64,000 bases of DNA from Cerioporus squamosus. Its lineage: Eukaryota; Basidiomycota; Agaricomycetes; Polyporales; Polyporaceae. Where the stretch lies: NCBI GenBank assembly GCA_022592435.1, contig JABYQS010000100.1:62001-126000 (forward strand), written 5' to 3'. Each line of letters begins with the position of its first letter. The first letter of the stretch is position 1. This document shows, one piece after another, positions 36,014 through 46,841 of this stretch. The notes below the pieces were generated by a model, which ran no database searches, was not told the DNA's origin, and saw only the letters and a program-made list of their open reading frames with translations. The position numbers and the translations under genes are program-made.

Positions 36014-38249
36014 GAAATCTCAAGGACGCAAGCGCGAGCGCGTCGCTCACAACTGAGGTCTGCATCTCTCCTATAGACTCTATAGACTTTCCCTATCGTC
36101 GTCGCCTCTCTATCTCCGTCACCAGTGTATAGCCCTATATTGTTGTATCGCAACCCTAGTGTAATCATCGTAGAGTAAGTATCCTACATATACTCATACT
36201 GTAGACCGTAGTACTGTACATACTCCTACAACTTGTAGCTTAGCGCCCCATAGTATATTTATATACCATACATCCTGCTACTCGGAAGTTGCTTGCACAC
36301 TCTGACTCGTAGTCGGCGGAAAGACACAAGAAGCAACTGCCTTCTCCAGCGTTCAGTATAGGTCATGCGCCGCCGAAGCATCATAGCGTCTAGCTGTGCC
36401 AAGGGTGTCTTCTCTCCGCGGAGCCCATCTAGACACCCAGCCTGGCTCGTGGGGCAGAGCGGTGCTGACTATGCCAGATTAGAGCATCGAGGATCCCGGC
36501 ACAGCGCTCCTCGGACATGAGTGCATGAAGACCGGTTCTCCGCCCGACCCGCAGAATTATGGGACTATGTTGACCGGGTACCGGGCAGTTGCGGAGTTGC
36601 CGGCCTGTGCAGGATACCAGGAGGAGGAGGGTGCGGCTTCGGGACTCTTTGCGAGGGAGGGGAGTTCAGACGAGCAGTTGCCGAGTATGGGAAGCAAAGA
36701 TGGAATGATATGCGGGCACCGTGGCACGTAAGGTTACCAGCAATGTCACCGCACCGGCGCGACCAGCTGTCGAGTTATTCCCATCCATTCCAGTTATGGG
36801 GGAAATGAGTTGAGTCGCACTGACGAGAATAGATGCGCTGGCGTCGACCTGGACACTCCCTCCGTAGTGCGTCGGGCAAGGATCCCGCACAGGCGCGATA
36901 TGTCAGATATGGCCTCCCGCCCGCAGCCGCATACTCCTCCACAGAATCCGTCTACTGGCACACTGTATCGGGGGTTATAACTCGCATAGCGCTCTCCGGC
37001 AATACGACTCGACTCGAGGCAGCGCTTTGCGAGTCAGAACAGCATGCGTGTGGGGCCGGCATCTAAACAAAAGGCCTTCGTGGAAGAGCAGAACAGCGGA
37101 AGGGAACAGCTACGACCTTCCACGGATTTTCACTGGCGCAGAGATTCAGAAGAGACCGACGTGGATCGGAGGAAACGAGGAGAGAAGAGTTCTGTGCGCC
37201 TATTATTGACCGGAGATTGGCCAGGTGCGAGTCCACCCAGTGGAATCTAGCGCGCCAACACGGGGTCTTCGCTGAAGCAAGGCATGCAAAATCTGGGCTA
37301 CCGTCGACGGTCGCGGGTAGCTTCCTAACTCCGCCTATCACGAGCGTTTGTGGCACTCACCGCTCTGAATGCTTCGTCGCTCTAGAAGAGACGCTTGAAG
37401 CGGGCCTTGAGCGAGGGTGGATCACAGGAGATGCGCCTCGCCGGTCTGCTGAGACAGCCGCAGTCCCTCGTGCTGCCTTCCGTCCTGAAGAACAAGTCAC
37501 AAGCTGAGTCTCTGTGGGTGCGCAAAATCAGCAGCACACAAGGGCGGGAGCTACCAGCAACGTACTAGCTCGATTTCTCTTGTTCCGCAACAGCGTTTAG
37601 CTGGCGACCCTCTGCCGAAATTGAAGAGATCCTATGGTATCTGCCATGTACAGCCTGCGTTGGCCGGGACCACCGCCGATTGCTGCGATGCCGGCGGGAG
37701 TGTGAAACGTGGGCGAGGAGAGCGATCGCGTTGGGAGCTGTGTCAAAGCTCGAGAGGCGTGTGCCGGCGCCAAGGCTCGCGGGAAGCCGCCCACGTGGAA
37801 CGGCCCAATGGGGGAAATGAACTTTGGCTCGGTTTGCCCGTGTGGGTCCGCAGATGGCCGCGCCGAGCTCCGGCGGGTGGCACTGGGCATGGCAGACACG
37901 GGCGGGGAGACGCCCGTTGGCTACCAGAGAATGGCCGGGCGCGCACGAGATTGTCGCCAGCGTTGTTCTTGTCCCCCGTCAATATCCCAGCAGTTCGCAC
38001 CTATCGCGATCCTCGCTCCAGTGCTGTTTTGGATCACCTCCCACGCGCCCACGGCGCCTCCTTTGATACTCGATTTCAAGAGCCGACCAGCCCTCCGCGC
38101 CGCTATAAGAATCCGCCCCTCCCTTGTCCTCACATTACGTTCCCCCCGCCTTCCTGGAGTCCCCTTTGCTCTGAACCAGCGCACGCACAGCTTCCCGAAG
38201 CTCCCCTTTCGTCCCTTGCGATAGCTTCTGTGAGAACGCGCCCTTCGCG
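36014..38249. other. Gene-poor region between the two zinc-finger genes
   Basis: About 2.2 kb. The first 250 nt are AT-rich with TATA-like and TAGACT repeats typical of a 3' UTR and terminator. The rest holds only overlapping short frames without recognisable domains (for example 36521-36808 and 37621-38310). The last 150 nt are the TATA promoter and CT-rich leader of the downstream gene. Confidence 0.45.
38104..38110 (+). promoter_or_regulatory. TATA box of the second zinc-finger gene
   Basis: TATAAGA 146 nt before the ATG at 38250, followed by a CT-rich stretch (about 38145-38175) of the sort seen at fungal transcription starts. Confidence 0.45.
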
Positions 38250-40057
38250 ATGCCGCCCCGCCACAGCGACTTCCATCCCGGGACCGTCGGACGGTGAGTG
38301 TGGCGAGTGATTAATTGCCAATGCTCCGCCCTCTGGCGGCATCACTAACGGTATTTTGAATACCGCAAACACGTTTTGCACCGTTCCTGATCGTCTCTCC
38401 TTGGATTTGAGTGCGGGGAATCGTTGTACTGACCTCCGCCACAATGCCCTCCGCATAGGTACCCCGCCGCAAACTTCGATCAATGTCCTTCAAACGGCCT
38501 CATGCGCAGGCCATACCGTCTCCCACCTCTTGACGCCCCCTCGCCACAGACAGATTCGTCTTTCTCGCCCCCAACACCCGTTCGATGCATCACGCCGCCA
38601 CAGTCAGTATTCGCCCGCCGACTGTGTTTCTCTATTGCAGCTCACTTTCTTCTCCCGTTCAGGACCGAGTCATTGCTGGAGAAGCACGCTATCTCGAGCT
38701 ATGCGGCCAAAAAGACTCAACTGCCGCTATCCGTATACGAACTGCCTACCGCCACCTACATGTGGGCCCGCTGGACTCCCAAGGAAGAGCCGCGATCGCC
38801 TGAACCGGTGATATACGTGAAGTATAGACCGCCTCAATCCGATGTCGACTCGAGCTCCGGGTATTCTAGCCCTCCGTCGAGGAGCTCCTCGCAGTGAGTC
38901 CGCTGAAGATGAACTTTGATGGAAGCTGACCGCCGTCCCTATACTGTAGGACGTATTCTTCGCAGCCCTCGCCCGAGTCGACACCACCGCGCTCGTACTA
39001 TTCTCGTAAGAGATGCTCCTCGGCGGAAACTGAGTGAGTACCCACTACATTGCCTCGACGCCACAGTACTCACGATAAATGCGCAGCGACGACGAGTCGG
39101 CGTCCAGTCCCTCGGATCGGTTCCTAAAACATCCTAGGTGAGTACCAGTCATGGGTCGCCGCCGCGACAAAGTACCTGAACTTCTCGCATCAGGTTTTCC
39201 CACAACAATGCGCCCAGGAGGGCCATCTCGGCCCGCAGCGCCTCGCCGCCGACGCTCCCTGAGCCCCCCAGCTACCAACTGCGCCCAGTCGACAGGGCGG
39301 AGGCCAGTGTCTCTCACAGGTACGGCGTTGAGTCGGACTACAGCGACGTCGAAATGCGACCAGCGAGGCATCCCCACCCTGGTCATCAGTCAAATTCGTC
39401 GAGCGGCGGTGGCGCGATTCTCGCTCAATCAATGGCGCCCGCCGCCGTCCCTGCGTTCGCAGCGCCCAGGGCGGATCCTGAGGACGATCGGAAAAGTACT
39501 GCGTGGACCGAGTGGACACACCCGTCGCCGGAGACCAGCACGGGCACCGACTTCGAGTGCACATGGGTGATCGAGGAAAAAGGCACCACCAGGCGGTGTG
39601 GCTACTCCTCGAAGAAGCACCTGGTCAAACGACACATTGAATCAAAGCATCTTCAGCTCAGGTGCGCCGCTCGTGCCGCAGGTTTCCGAAGCAGGGCGCT
39701 GATACTCGATTCCCAGACCGTGCAAGTGTCACTTTTGTGGCAAGGGGTTCGCCCAGAAGAGCAATCTGGACACGCACCTTAACACCCAGTGAGTGCGAAT
39801 TTGACTTTGACGTGTTTCATCTTCATCTGACTCGCGACTCGTTGCGTAACAGCACGGGCCTGGCGCCGCACCAATGCATCTACTGCAGCGAACGCTTCAA
39901 AGATCCAGCGCGGAGGCACAGACACATGATCCAGATGCACTCACACCAGTCGTCGCGCACAAAGAAGAACAGGATGCCGTTCCACAATGATGGGGGTGCT
40001 GCCTCTTCTGCGGAGACGTCGGAGCATGACGCTGAAGACTTGACGACCGACCACTAG
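38250..40057 (+). CDS. C2H2 zinc-finger transcription factor (three C-terminal fingers)
   Basis: A multi-exon gene whose splice chain keeps frame throughout. MPPRHSDFHPGTVGR|YPAANFDQCPSNG uses a GTGAGT donor at 38292; later joins include SSSQ|TYSSQPSPEST, CSSAET|DDESASSPSDRF and LKHPR|FSHNNAPRRA. The N-terminal 280 residues are Ser/Pro-rich and disordered. The fingers follow: finger 1 is atypical, CTWVIEEKGTTRRCGYSSKK..H (12 residues between Cys, then x11-H-x4-H); finger 2 is CHFCGKGFAQKSNLDTHLNTH; finger 3 is CIYCSERFKDPARRHRHMIQ..H. A basic and then acidic tail ends DAEDLTTDH. A 60 nt segment at about 38603-38662 with GTCAGT..CAG ends is probably an intron but is frame-neutral. Likely a nuclear sequence-specific regulator; the target is unknown. 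It shares finger plan and intron phases with the gene at 35475. Confidence 0.85.
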
Positions 40058-40656
40058 CCTGGTCTCCAAATCTCCTCCGACGAGATCGACGGTCCTGTAA
40101 TTGGCCGAACGGCGCTACGGACTTTGAACTTCGAATTCGTTTTTCGTCTTAGAAGCCTGGCCGCTGCGCTGTGCGAACCGCCCTGGCTGGTATTCCCCGA
40201 AGACTGATCCTCGATATTCCCTTTTGGTATTCCACGACGTCTTGCTTCTTTGCTAATGGTCTTCCTCCTGCGCTCTGTACATCTCCGCACCGTCTCCAGT
40301 ATTGTATCGTTATTCGGGCCATGCACGTTTCGCTCCTCTGTAGAGACACTTTCCGTCGCCAGCTGTCAGTCAATATGTCGTTAACTCTGTTCGTTCGTCT
40401 TTGTCGCTGCATGTTCCCCACTCGCCTGTATTCTAGCATACCCCTTATTCCGAGTTATACTTTGCCGTGTCCGTTCCCAGTACGCGTCGGATGATCAAAT
40501 CGCCGGATGTGCAGAGGCCATTTCGAGGATGGTGGCAATGAGGATGCCGGAGGGATGACGTACTTGCATCTGGGCGTCCGCGTCTGCCCGGCGCTGTTCG
40601 CCGCTGAGGAAGCCGACCGCACACGGATGAGCGCCGTCGCGTCCTGCCCTCGTACA
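40058..40656. other. Intergenic region, 3' UTR and MIX23 promoter
   Basis: About 600 nt. The first part is T-rich 3' UTR-like sequence. The second part contains two in-frame upstream ATGs for MIX23 (40507 and 40627) that could lengthen its N-terminus. No other gene is seen. Confidence 0.5.
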
Positions 40657-41478
40657 ATGCCATCCAAGCAGCCCCAGCTCGGCAGTCTCGCCATCCAAGC
40701 ACCCTCATTGACTCCGAAGACCGTGCACGTTTCTCCATCAACATGCCATGATATCTCTGTCTTCAAGGGTGGGTTCTATCAGCGCTGTTGGCCAAGGGGC
40801 ACGTCCTCCTGACGCACCTACCCATGGGAACCGCGCATTGCTTGTGGTCCTGCAGATCTTATGAGTCAGTACAGGAAGCTCGACGACACTATCAACATGC
40901 GTCTGAACCGCACGACCGCACAGTACCGGGACCGGGAGCGGTCTGGCTTGAGTGGCAAGGGCGACGTCGAGGAGCAGGCGTGCGCACACGTTTGGCGGGA
41001 GCTCATCGGTGCGCCCCCATGTCTCCGCCTTCTGCTACCGTGCAGGCTGCGAAGCTGACCGGAGAGAAGCCAACTGGTCTCGCCGGAGAGATCTTGTGGG
41101 CTACTGCGTGGGCGTGTTGGACGAATCAGTGGAGGAAAAGCGTCAGTCGCTGCAGGACGCTGGCGACGACGTCTCAGCCCAACGTAAGGCTCGTGGCGCC
41201 CTGTACGCCGAGGAGGTCAAGGTTCGTCTCCCAAGACTCCCTCCATTGACATCGAGGCAGCGCTGAAGCGCATGCGCCAGCGGAACCAGATGCACAACGA
41301 GCTCATGGTCGAGAACATTGTGCGCAAGCGCGCGTTCGACGGTACGCACCTCCGCTCCGTTTCTCACTGACACATCATGAAGCAGATTCGGTTCTGCACA
41401 GCGTTCCGGTCACGGTGTCGATACTTCGAACCACCGCCCTCCGAACCAGAAGCCCGCAAGTGGTGGGATGCCATCTGA
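40657..41478 (+). CDS. MIX23: MIX23 / caffeine-induced death protein 2 family
   Basis: A small mitochondrial intermembrane-space protein family (human CCDC58, fission yeast Cid2) linked to protein import. The exon chain gives STCHDISVFK|DLMSQYRKLDDTINMRLN, matching the family core (Cys, then helix, then DDxIxxxLN). It continues with a Cys-containing segment (CAHVWRELI|GCEADRREANW..YCVGVL), the charged helix QRKARGALYAEEVK, RQRNQMHNELMVENIVRKR, and the C-terminus FRSRCRYFEPPPSEPEARKWW. The final join skips past an apparent earlier acceptor (GCACAG|CG) so that GAC G|CG TTC keeps frame to TGA at 41476. The start at 40657 best matches family length; ATGs at 40627 and 40507 are in frame upstream. 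Paired cysteines suit oxidative import into the intermembrane space. Confidence 0.85.
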
Positions 41479-42212
41479 AGGCGGCTTCCACCGGTATCAA
41501 GCTCACCTCCCCGCTCACCTTCCATCTCTTGTTTCCCCAACGAGAGTGTCCCCCATCATGCCGACATCGTGGCATCATGTTATGGAGAGATTGTCCTGGA
41601 TTCTGTGATGACCCTGTCGCCAACGAAATGGGGGGCGTTCCGCCGGAAGCTGGTGTTGTTGTTCTCTCGTGCGTCTAGTACATCATGGGCAGAAGGTTCG
41701 TGTCAGCGCTGTTGTACGTTGCGCACCAGGTCGCGCCCGAGTTCGAATGCAGTGCGTGCTTCTATTGACTTCAGAACGTTAGAGGTTTGCCGCCTGCAAC
41801 GCCGTGTGCGCGGGTGCTGTCTGTTGATACGGTGCTTTCAGTAACGGAACCTGAGTCTTGCAACGGAGCGTCGACAAGCGAACCGGCGTTGGACCTACAA
41901 ACTATCACGGACGCGCTCAGGCCGGAATATCCAAATACAAATGCTCGGGAGTCGGAGACCCCGCCCAACGGCAAAGCCGTCCATGTAGCTGCGATCGTCC
42001 CAGCGGCTTGGATGTCGATTTTGACGAGCCAGATTAGCCTCAAAGATTGGATCGGGAAGCTATGACGGTCTGTCACGTGGCTCTGAGGACGCCTTGCGCA
42101 ACTCTCTCCGCCGTGCGTGTCATCCTCACTGGGCAAGCCGTAGGTGCCGCATTGTCAGCGACGCCGGCACAATGTGCAGCGAAGCCCTGTATCGACTCTG
42201 ACCACGACCACC
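41479..42212. other. Intergenic region between MIX23 and the GILT gene
   Basis: Some 730 nt with short frames on both strands and no recognisable product. The last 70 nt are the GILT leader. Confidence 0.5.
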
Positions 42213-43078
42213 ATGCGTGCAACCGGCAACATCCTTTTGCTTTCTGTCGCCTCTGCGGCACACTCGAGATTCATTGATCCTCTCCTCGTTCAGTCGGACA
42301 CCGCATTCGCAGGACCGGAGGAGGTCAAAGTACCGGTCGTGTTAGGGGTCATGAGCGGCTGCCCGGACGCACTGTTGTGCGAGAGCGTGTTCGACCATGT
42401 GCTCGACCGTGTCTCAGCGAAGGTGGACCTCAGTCTAACGTTTATTGGAACGTAAGTAAACGACATCTCCGCCGTGCGTGTCAAAGTACTGATGGGCGCG
42501 CAGTCCGAACGCATCTGAACCAGATTTCGGGGTGACGTGCAAACACGGCCCACAGGAATGCGCCGGGAACGTACAGGAGCTGTGCGCGCAGAAGCACGCG
42601 GCGTTCGACCGCTGGTGGGAGTTCGTGCAGTGCCAGAACTTCCAGGGTCGGTACGAGGTCGGGAAGCCTGAAACGGCGCTGAAGTGCGCGAAGTCTGCGC
42701 AGCTGGACTGGGAGAACAGTGGCGTGGGCGCATGCGCAGGGCTGAACGGCGACGGTAAGGCCGAGGAGGGCGTCCGTCTTCTACGAGAGAACGTCGTGGC
42801 GACGAAGGAGATGGGAATCGAGTGAGTGCCTGACCGCGAGTCTAAACTCTAACTCGTTGTTCTGACGATGCGCCCGTACGTAGGAAAAGCTGCACTGTGA
42901 TTATCAACGGGAAACAGGTGTGCATACGCGATGGATCGTGGAAGCAGTGCGAGGTACGGACTCACTTGGTCCACGATTGGTACGACACTGACCTGTCGGG
43001 ATAATCTAGGGTGGACACGAACCCTCCGACTTCGTCAGGCAAATTGAGGAGGAGTACAGCAAGCTGAATCAGGGGTGA
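42213..43078 (+). CDS. GILT-family thiol reductase (secretory/vacuolar)
   Basis: Gamma-interferon-inducible lysosomal thiol reductase family; these proteins reduce disulfides in acidic compartments. A signal peptide (MRATGNILLLSVASAAHS) begins the chosen start. VPVVLGVMSGCPDALLCESVF is the active-site region: instead of the animal CxxC the cysteines are five residues apart (CPDALLC). The family signature CKHGPQECAGN (usually CQHGxxECxxN) and a conserved cysteine pattern follow to INGKQVCIRDGSWKQCEGGH. Three introns: AC|T after FIG, GA|G before KSC, and one after QCE; all keep phase. The stop at 43076 is 70 nt from the convergent YOS1 stop. Without a CxxC the redox chemistry may differ; family membership is firm. 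Confidence 0.85.
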
Positions 43079-43148
43079 GCGCGGCGGCGACGGAGTAGTG
43101 GAAGAGGTTCCGGGACAACGAAGGTCTATTCATGTACAACACCGAGCA

Positions 43149-43582
43149 TCAACCGCCCAGGATTAGTTCGTATCCGATAATGACGAGATTCAGGCCAATG
43201 AGCGGTACTGCAACAAATGTCAATTCCTCGCGCATGGGGAACAGGGCCATGGCTTGAGACTTACTCCGCATTAGCGTCCTGACGGCGCTGATGAGGTTTA
43301 TCATCCGTCCCTTCACCCCAATGTCCTGCCCTCCCGCGTACGCTGCCTGGTCGTAAGGTTGTGCGTAAGGTTGTGCAAAGTTCTGGCTCATAGGCTGCGG
43401 TTGTGACGAAGACCAGCCGACTGACAGAGTGCAAGGAGACCAGAGGGCGCCATGAGCAGGCAGATCCAGGAGACATAGCTTCAGAACGTACTTCGTGCGA
43501 GAAAGCGGTCTTCGCTGAGCACCGCCATAGCATTCACAAGTAGGATGGCGACATAGAGAATTGTCCCGAGGGTGAGAGCCAT
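43149..43582 (-). CDS. YOS1: Yos1-like ER-Golgi transport membrane protein
   Basis: A small membrane protein (about 105 residues) of the Yos1/IER3IP1 family, partner of Yip1-Yif1 in COPII vesicle traffic. The first helix is MALTLGTILYVAILLVNAMA, then VLSEDRFLAR|IGW after an intron (phase 1, GTACGT donor). A fungal-specific Gln/Tyr/Pro loop (QNFAQPYAQPYDQAAY) precedes GVKGRMINLISAVRTLMR|IPLIGLNLVIIGYELIL, the conserved core and second helix. The YAQP loop makes it longer than the yeast protein. It shares a short divergent promoter with MRPL22. Confidence 0.9.
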
Positions 43583-43733
43583 GGTCGTCCCCGAGCCCGG
43601 ACGAGGGAGATCGTGGTGGACGTGTCGTGAAGCGTGTACAGCACAAGCGCCCCAGAGTACGGCGTGGCGTTGCGCGCAGAGGCGCTCACGTCCTCCTCCT
43701 CCCTCCTGACGGCGAAGTCCCTCTGATCCTACC
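43583..43733. promoter_or_regulatory. Short bidirectional promoter, YOS1 / MRPL22
   Basis: Only 151 nt separate the two divergent start codons, so both promoters and leaders must fit or overlap here. No clear TATA; the region is GC-rich with CTCCTCCTCC near the MRPL22 side. Confidence 0.6.
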
Positions 43734-44740
43734 ATGCAGTGCATCGGGGCAAGCCTTCGTTCTGGTATGTACGAGTGTGCACTTCAAGCTATTGCGTACT
43801 CATTTGCGCACGGTAGCTGGCAGGAATGCCTGCCTGACGGTGCCTGCTCATAACGTCGCGTCCAGCTCGCGGATTTTCCAGGTTCAGGCCATCCAGCGCC
43901 GCAAGTATGTGCATCACGTACCGATTGAGTTTGGAACGAACGGCTTGATGACGACTTTGCCAGCGTGTCCCTCAACCTGCCAAACTTCAAGGGGCCAGTA
44001 GCTTGGCTGCGCGAATCCTTGGCACCAACCGTGCGTCAGGAGAACACGAAGGAGGAGATTGAGGCTGCTCGCAAGCAGGCCGCGGAGAAGGGGCAACTGA
44101 GTGTGTTTGATTCTGTTCCCACTGTCGAGGGGGCGGAGGAGGGGGCGGAGGTTCCTGCTTGGAGGAAAAAGACGTACACCGAGGTATGTGCTCTATCGCT
44201 GTGTCTCTCCTCCTTGTGCTTTGTCGCTCATTGTCCGACAGCACAAATACTCCACTGCAAATTTCAAGATCTCCCACCGCAAGCTGAACATGCTTGGCCG
44301 GCAGATCGCTGGCAAGCCCATCGACCATGCCATCCTCCAAATGCAGTTCAGCGAGAAGCGGGCGAGTAAGCGCCTCAAGAGCATGCTCGTCGTGGCCAAG
44401 TCCCATGCCGTCAAGCTGAAGAACCTGGACGAGGGAAGGCTTGTTGTTGGTGAGCCTCTTCGTCTCTCTCCTGTTCGCCTTCGGATGCTGAGGTGTTGCA
44501 GCTGAGTCCTGGGTGACGAAGGGCCCACGCCAGATCAAGCGGTACGACATAAAGGGTCGTGGTCGCGCTGGTATCAGGGTGCATCCTCACTCTCGTTTGC
44601 ATGTGCTGTTGAAGGAGGGGAAGACGAGGGCCGAGTTGCGGGCGGAGGAGCGCGAACGGAAGCTGAACAGGATCGTCTCGGCGGGCCTTGTCCGGGAGGA
44701 TGTTCCTATTCGCAACCCCGGTCCCATGTGGGCATGGTAG
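43734..44740 (+). CDS. MRPL22: Mitochondrial large-subunit ribosomal protein uL22m
   Basis: The splice chain gives a Ser/Arg-rich targeting leader ([34 protein letters not shown]), then [19 protein letters not shown]. The uL22 core is [59 protein letters not shown] and [20 protein letters not shown], matching the beta-hairpin that lines the exit tunnel. It ends GPMWAW with TAG at 44738. Four introns, phases checked for the first two. It differs from cytosolic uL22 by the leader and the long C-terminal extension. Acts in the mitochondrial matrix. Confidence 0.92.
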
Positions 44741-44946
44741 AGAGCTCGTGTAGTACGCATACACTATAAACACCACCACTAATACTCACAGTATCTGCGT
44801 TGCTCATCATACGTTGATTCTTGCAAGTTGAAGGAGCGCGAGTCGCGCGCAGCAGCGGTGCTATTTCGGTAGACGCGCCACGACACGTCGCGCTAAAGCA
44901 CACTTGGTCGCAGACCACCTCCTCGTCTCCTCCCCCATCCCTTACC

Positions 44947-46704
44947 ATGCCGCGGCATTGGCGGGCACCCTTCTCGTTCATTTTTTCAGTCTTTATCCTC
45001 CCGCTATGCACGTCTGCCGCTAATTCGTTCGAAAACACCGCGATCGTGCGCACGGTCGAGCTCGGGGGCGCGCTTGTGCACGTCACGACCACGTATGCAG
45101 TCAAGGCGCTGGAGGACGGGTCCAACGTGTACACCATCGCGCTCGCGGAGCGGGAGCAGGAGCATACAAGCTGGTTGGAGGCGAAGCTAAAGGGAGAGAG
45201 CGAGAGGCTGCCTCTGGAAGACTTCGGGTTCCACCAAGACAGGTGCGTTCACGCTGCTAGCGCTTATACTCTTGAACTGTACGTGACCTCGAGGTGTTGC
45301 TGGTACAGCGGGGTCTTCCTCTACACTATCGAGCTCCCGAAGGCACTGAACGTGAATCAGACCGCGAACCTGGTGATTGAGACTGTTCAGACGCATGCGA
45401 CGTACGCTTGGCCCGCAGAGGCAGGCCAGAAGGACGGCCAGTCTCTCAAGTACGAGACTGAGCTGCTCGTACTGAGCCCGTACAAGACTGCTGTTCAGCG
45501 CACGAAGGTCCGGTGCGTACAATCTGCCTGTCTGTATTGGCAATCAATGTGAACCCGGCCTGCTAGTGCGCCAGGCCCGCACATCCACTCGTACACTACT
45601 CCGGAGGACGTCGAGTTCACGACTGACGCCGTAGCGACAAGGTCCGGTGCGACTATCACTTACGGTCCTTTCCACGACATCCCTCCATCCGCCACGTCGG
45701 AGTTCGTGGACAAGAAGCAGAAGTACATCACTGTCCACTACGCCTTCGACTACCCCGTCCTCGAGATCACCAAGCTTGAGCGCGCTGCAGAGGTCAGCCA
45801 CTGGGGCGCGAACCTGAACATCGAGGACAAGTACTGGCTTCACAACGCGGGCCCACGGTGAGTCCCATGCGTGCGGCGCCTTCCTGGATATCGGACGCTG
45901 AATATGTTCTGTCAGCCTCAAAGGTCACTTCTCCCGCCTTGAGTACCAGACTCAGAACTACTTTGGCCGCCCGGGCCCCCACACGATCCCCTCGCTCCAG
46001 TTGCATCTTCCGCCGGTATCCATGACGTCTACTACTACGACCTCGTGGGCAACGTCTCTACGTCGCACCTGCGGACCACCCCTTCCCTTCCGAAGGGTGC
46101 AACGCCCAACCAGTACAGCGTCCTTGAGCTCCGCCCGCGTTACCCCATTGTGGGCGGCTGGAACTACAGCTTCACCTTGGGGTGGGACTCGCCTCTGGAG
46201 GACTACGCCGGCTACGACAAGGCCACTGGCAAGTACGTTGTCAACGTACCGATCATGACGGTCATTCCTGGCGCGGTCGTGGATGAGGCTGAAGTCAAGA
46301 TCATTCTGCCCGAGGGCGCAACGTAAGTTCAGGTATTGGATGTGAATACGTACAAGCTCTGACTGGACGTCTCATTAGTGACATTGACTACTTCGTTCCG
46401 TACCCCGCCCTCAGCGAGACTATCTCGACGCATATCACGTACCTTGACACCGTTGGCCGCCCAAAGATCACGCTGAAGTATGCCCAACTGACGGACAAGC
46501 ACGGTGGTAACATCTACGTAAGTGCAGCAATCATGCTCGTGCTCATTTTTTCCCGTTCACTCATGATCTATTCTGTAGGTTACTTACAAGGTGCCATTCT
46601 CCGCACACCTGAAGAAGCCCCTGGCCGTTGCGACGGCCTTCGGTGGCATCTTCGCCCTCGCCCTCGCATGGAAACGCGTAGATATCCGCATCAGGAGGAA
46701 GTGA
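44947..46704 (+). CDS. OST1: Oligosaccharyltransferase subunit OST1 (ribophorin I)
   Basis: A subunit of the ER N-glycosylation complex. A signal peptide (MPRHWRAPFSFIFSVFILPL..A) is followed by the ribophorin I luminal domain: ENTAIVRTVELGGALVHVTTTY, LPLEDFGFHQD, HSYTTPEDVEFTTD, GPFHDIPP, and the stretch RYPIVGGWNYSFTLGWDSPL. The last exon has VPFSAHLKKPLAVATAFGGI then FALALAWKRVDIRIRRK, a single membrane helix with a basic cytosolic tail. About six short introns. Length is near 480 residues, normal for fungal OST1. Very secure. Confidence 0.94.
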
Positions 46705-46841
46705 CGTGTATGTGCTTAGCTGCTGTCGAAAATAACTTTATTCGCACACTTCGAACCCAACCCGGACGGACGGATGAAGCCAGGAGATGGTGTGTATTGC
46801 TACAAGATGTTGTACAGGTGCGTCATGAGCGTGCTCTAACG

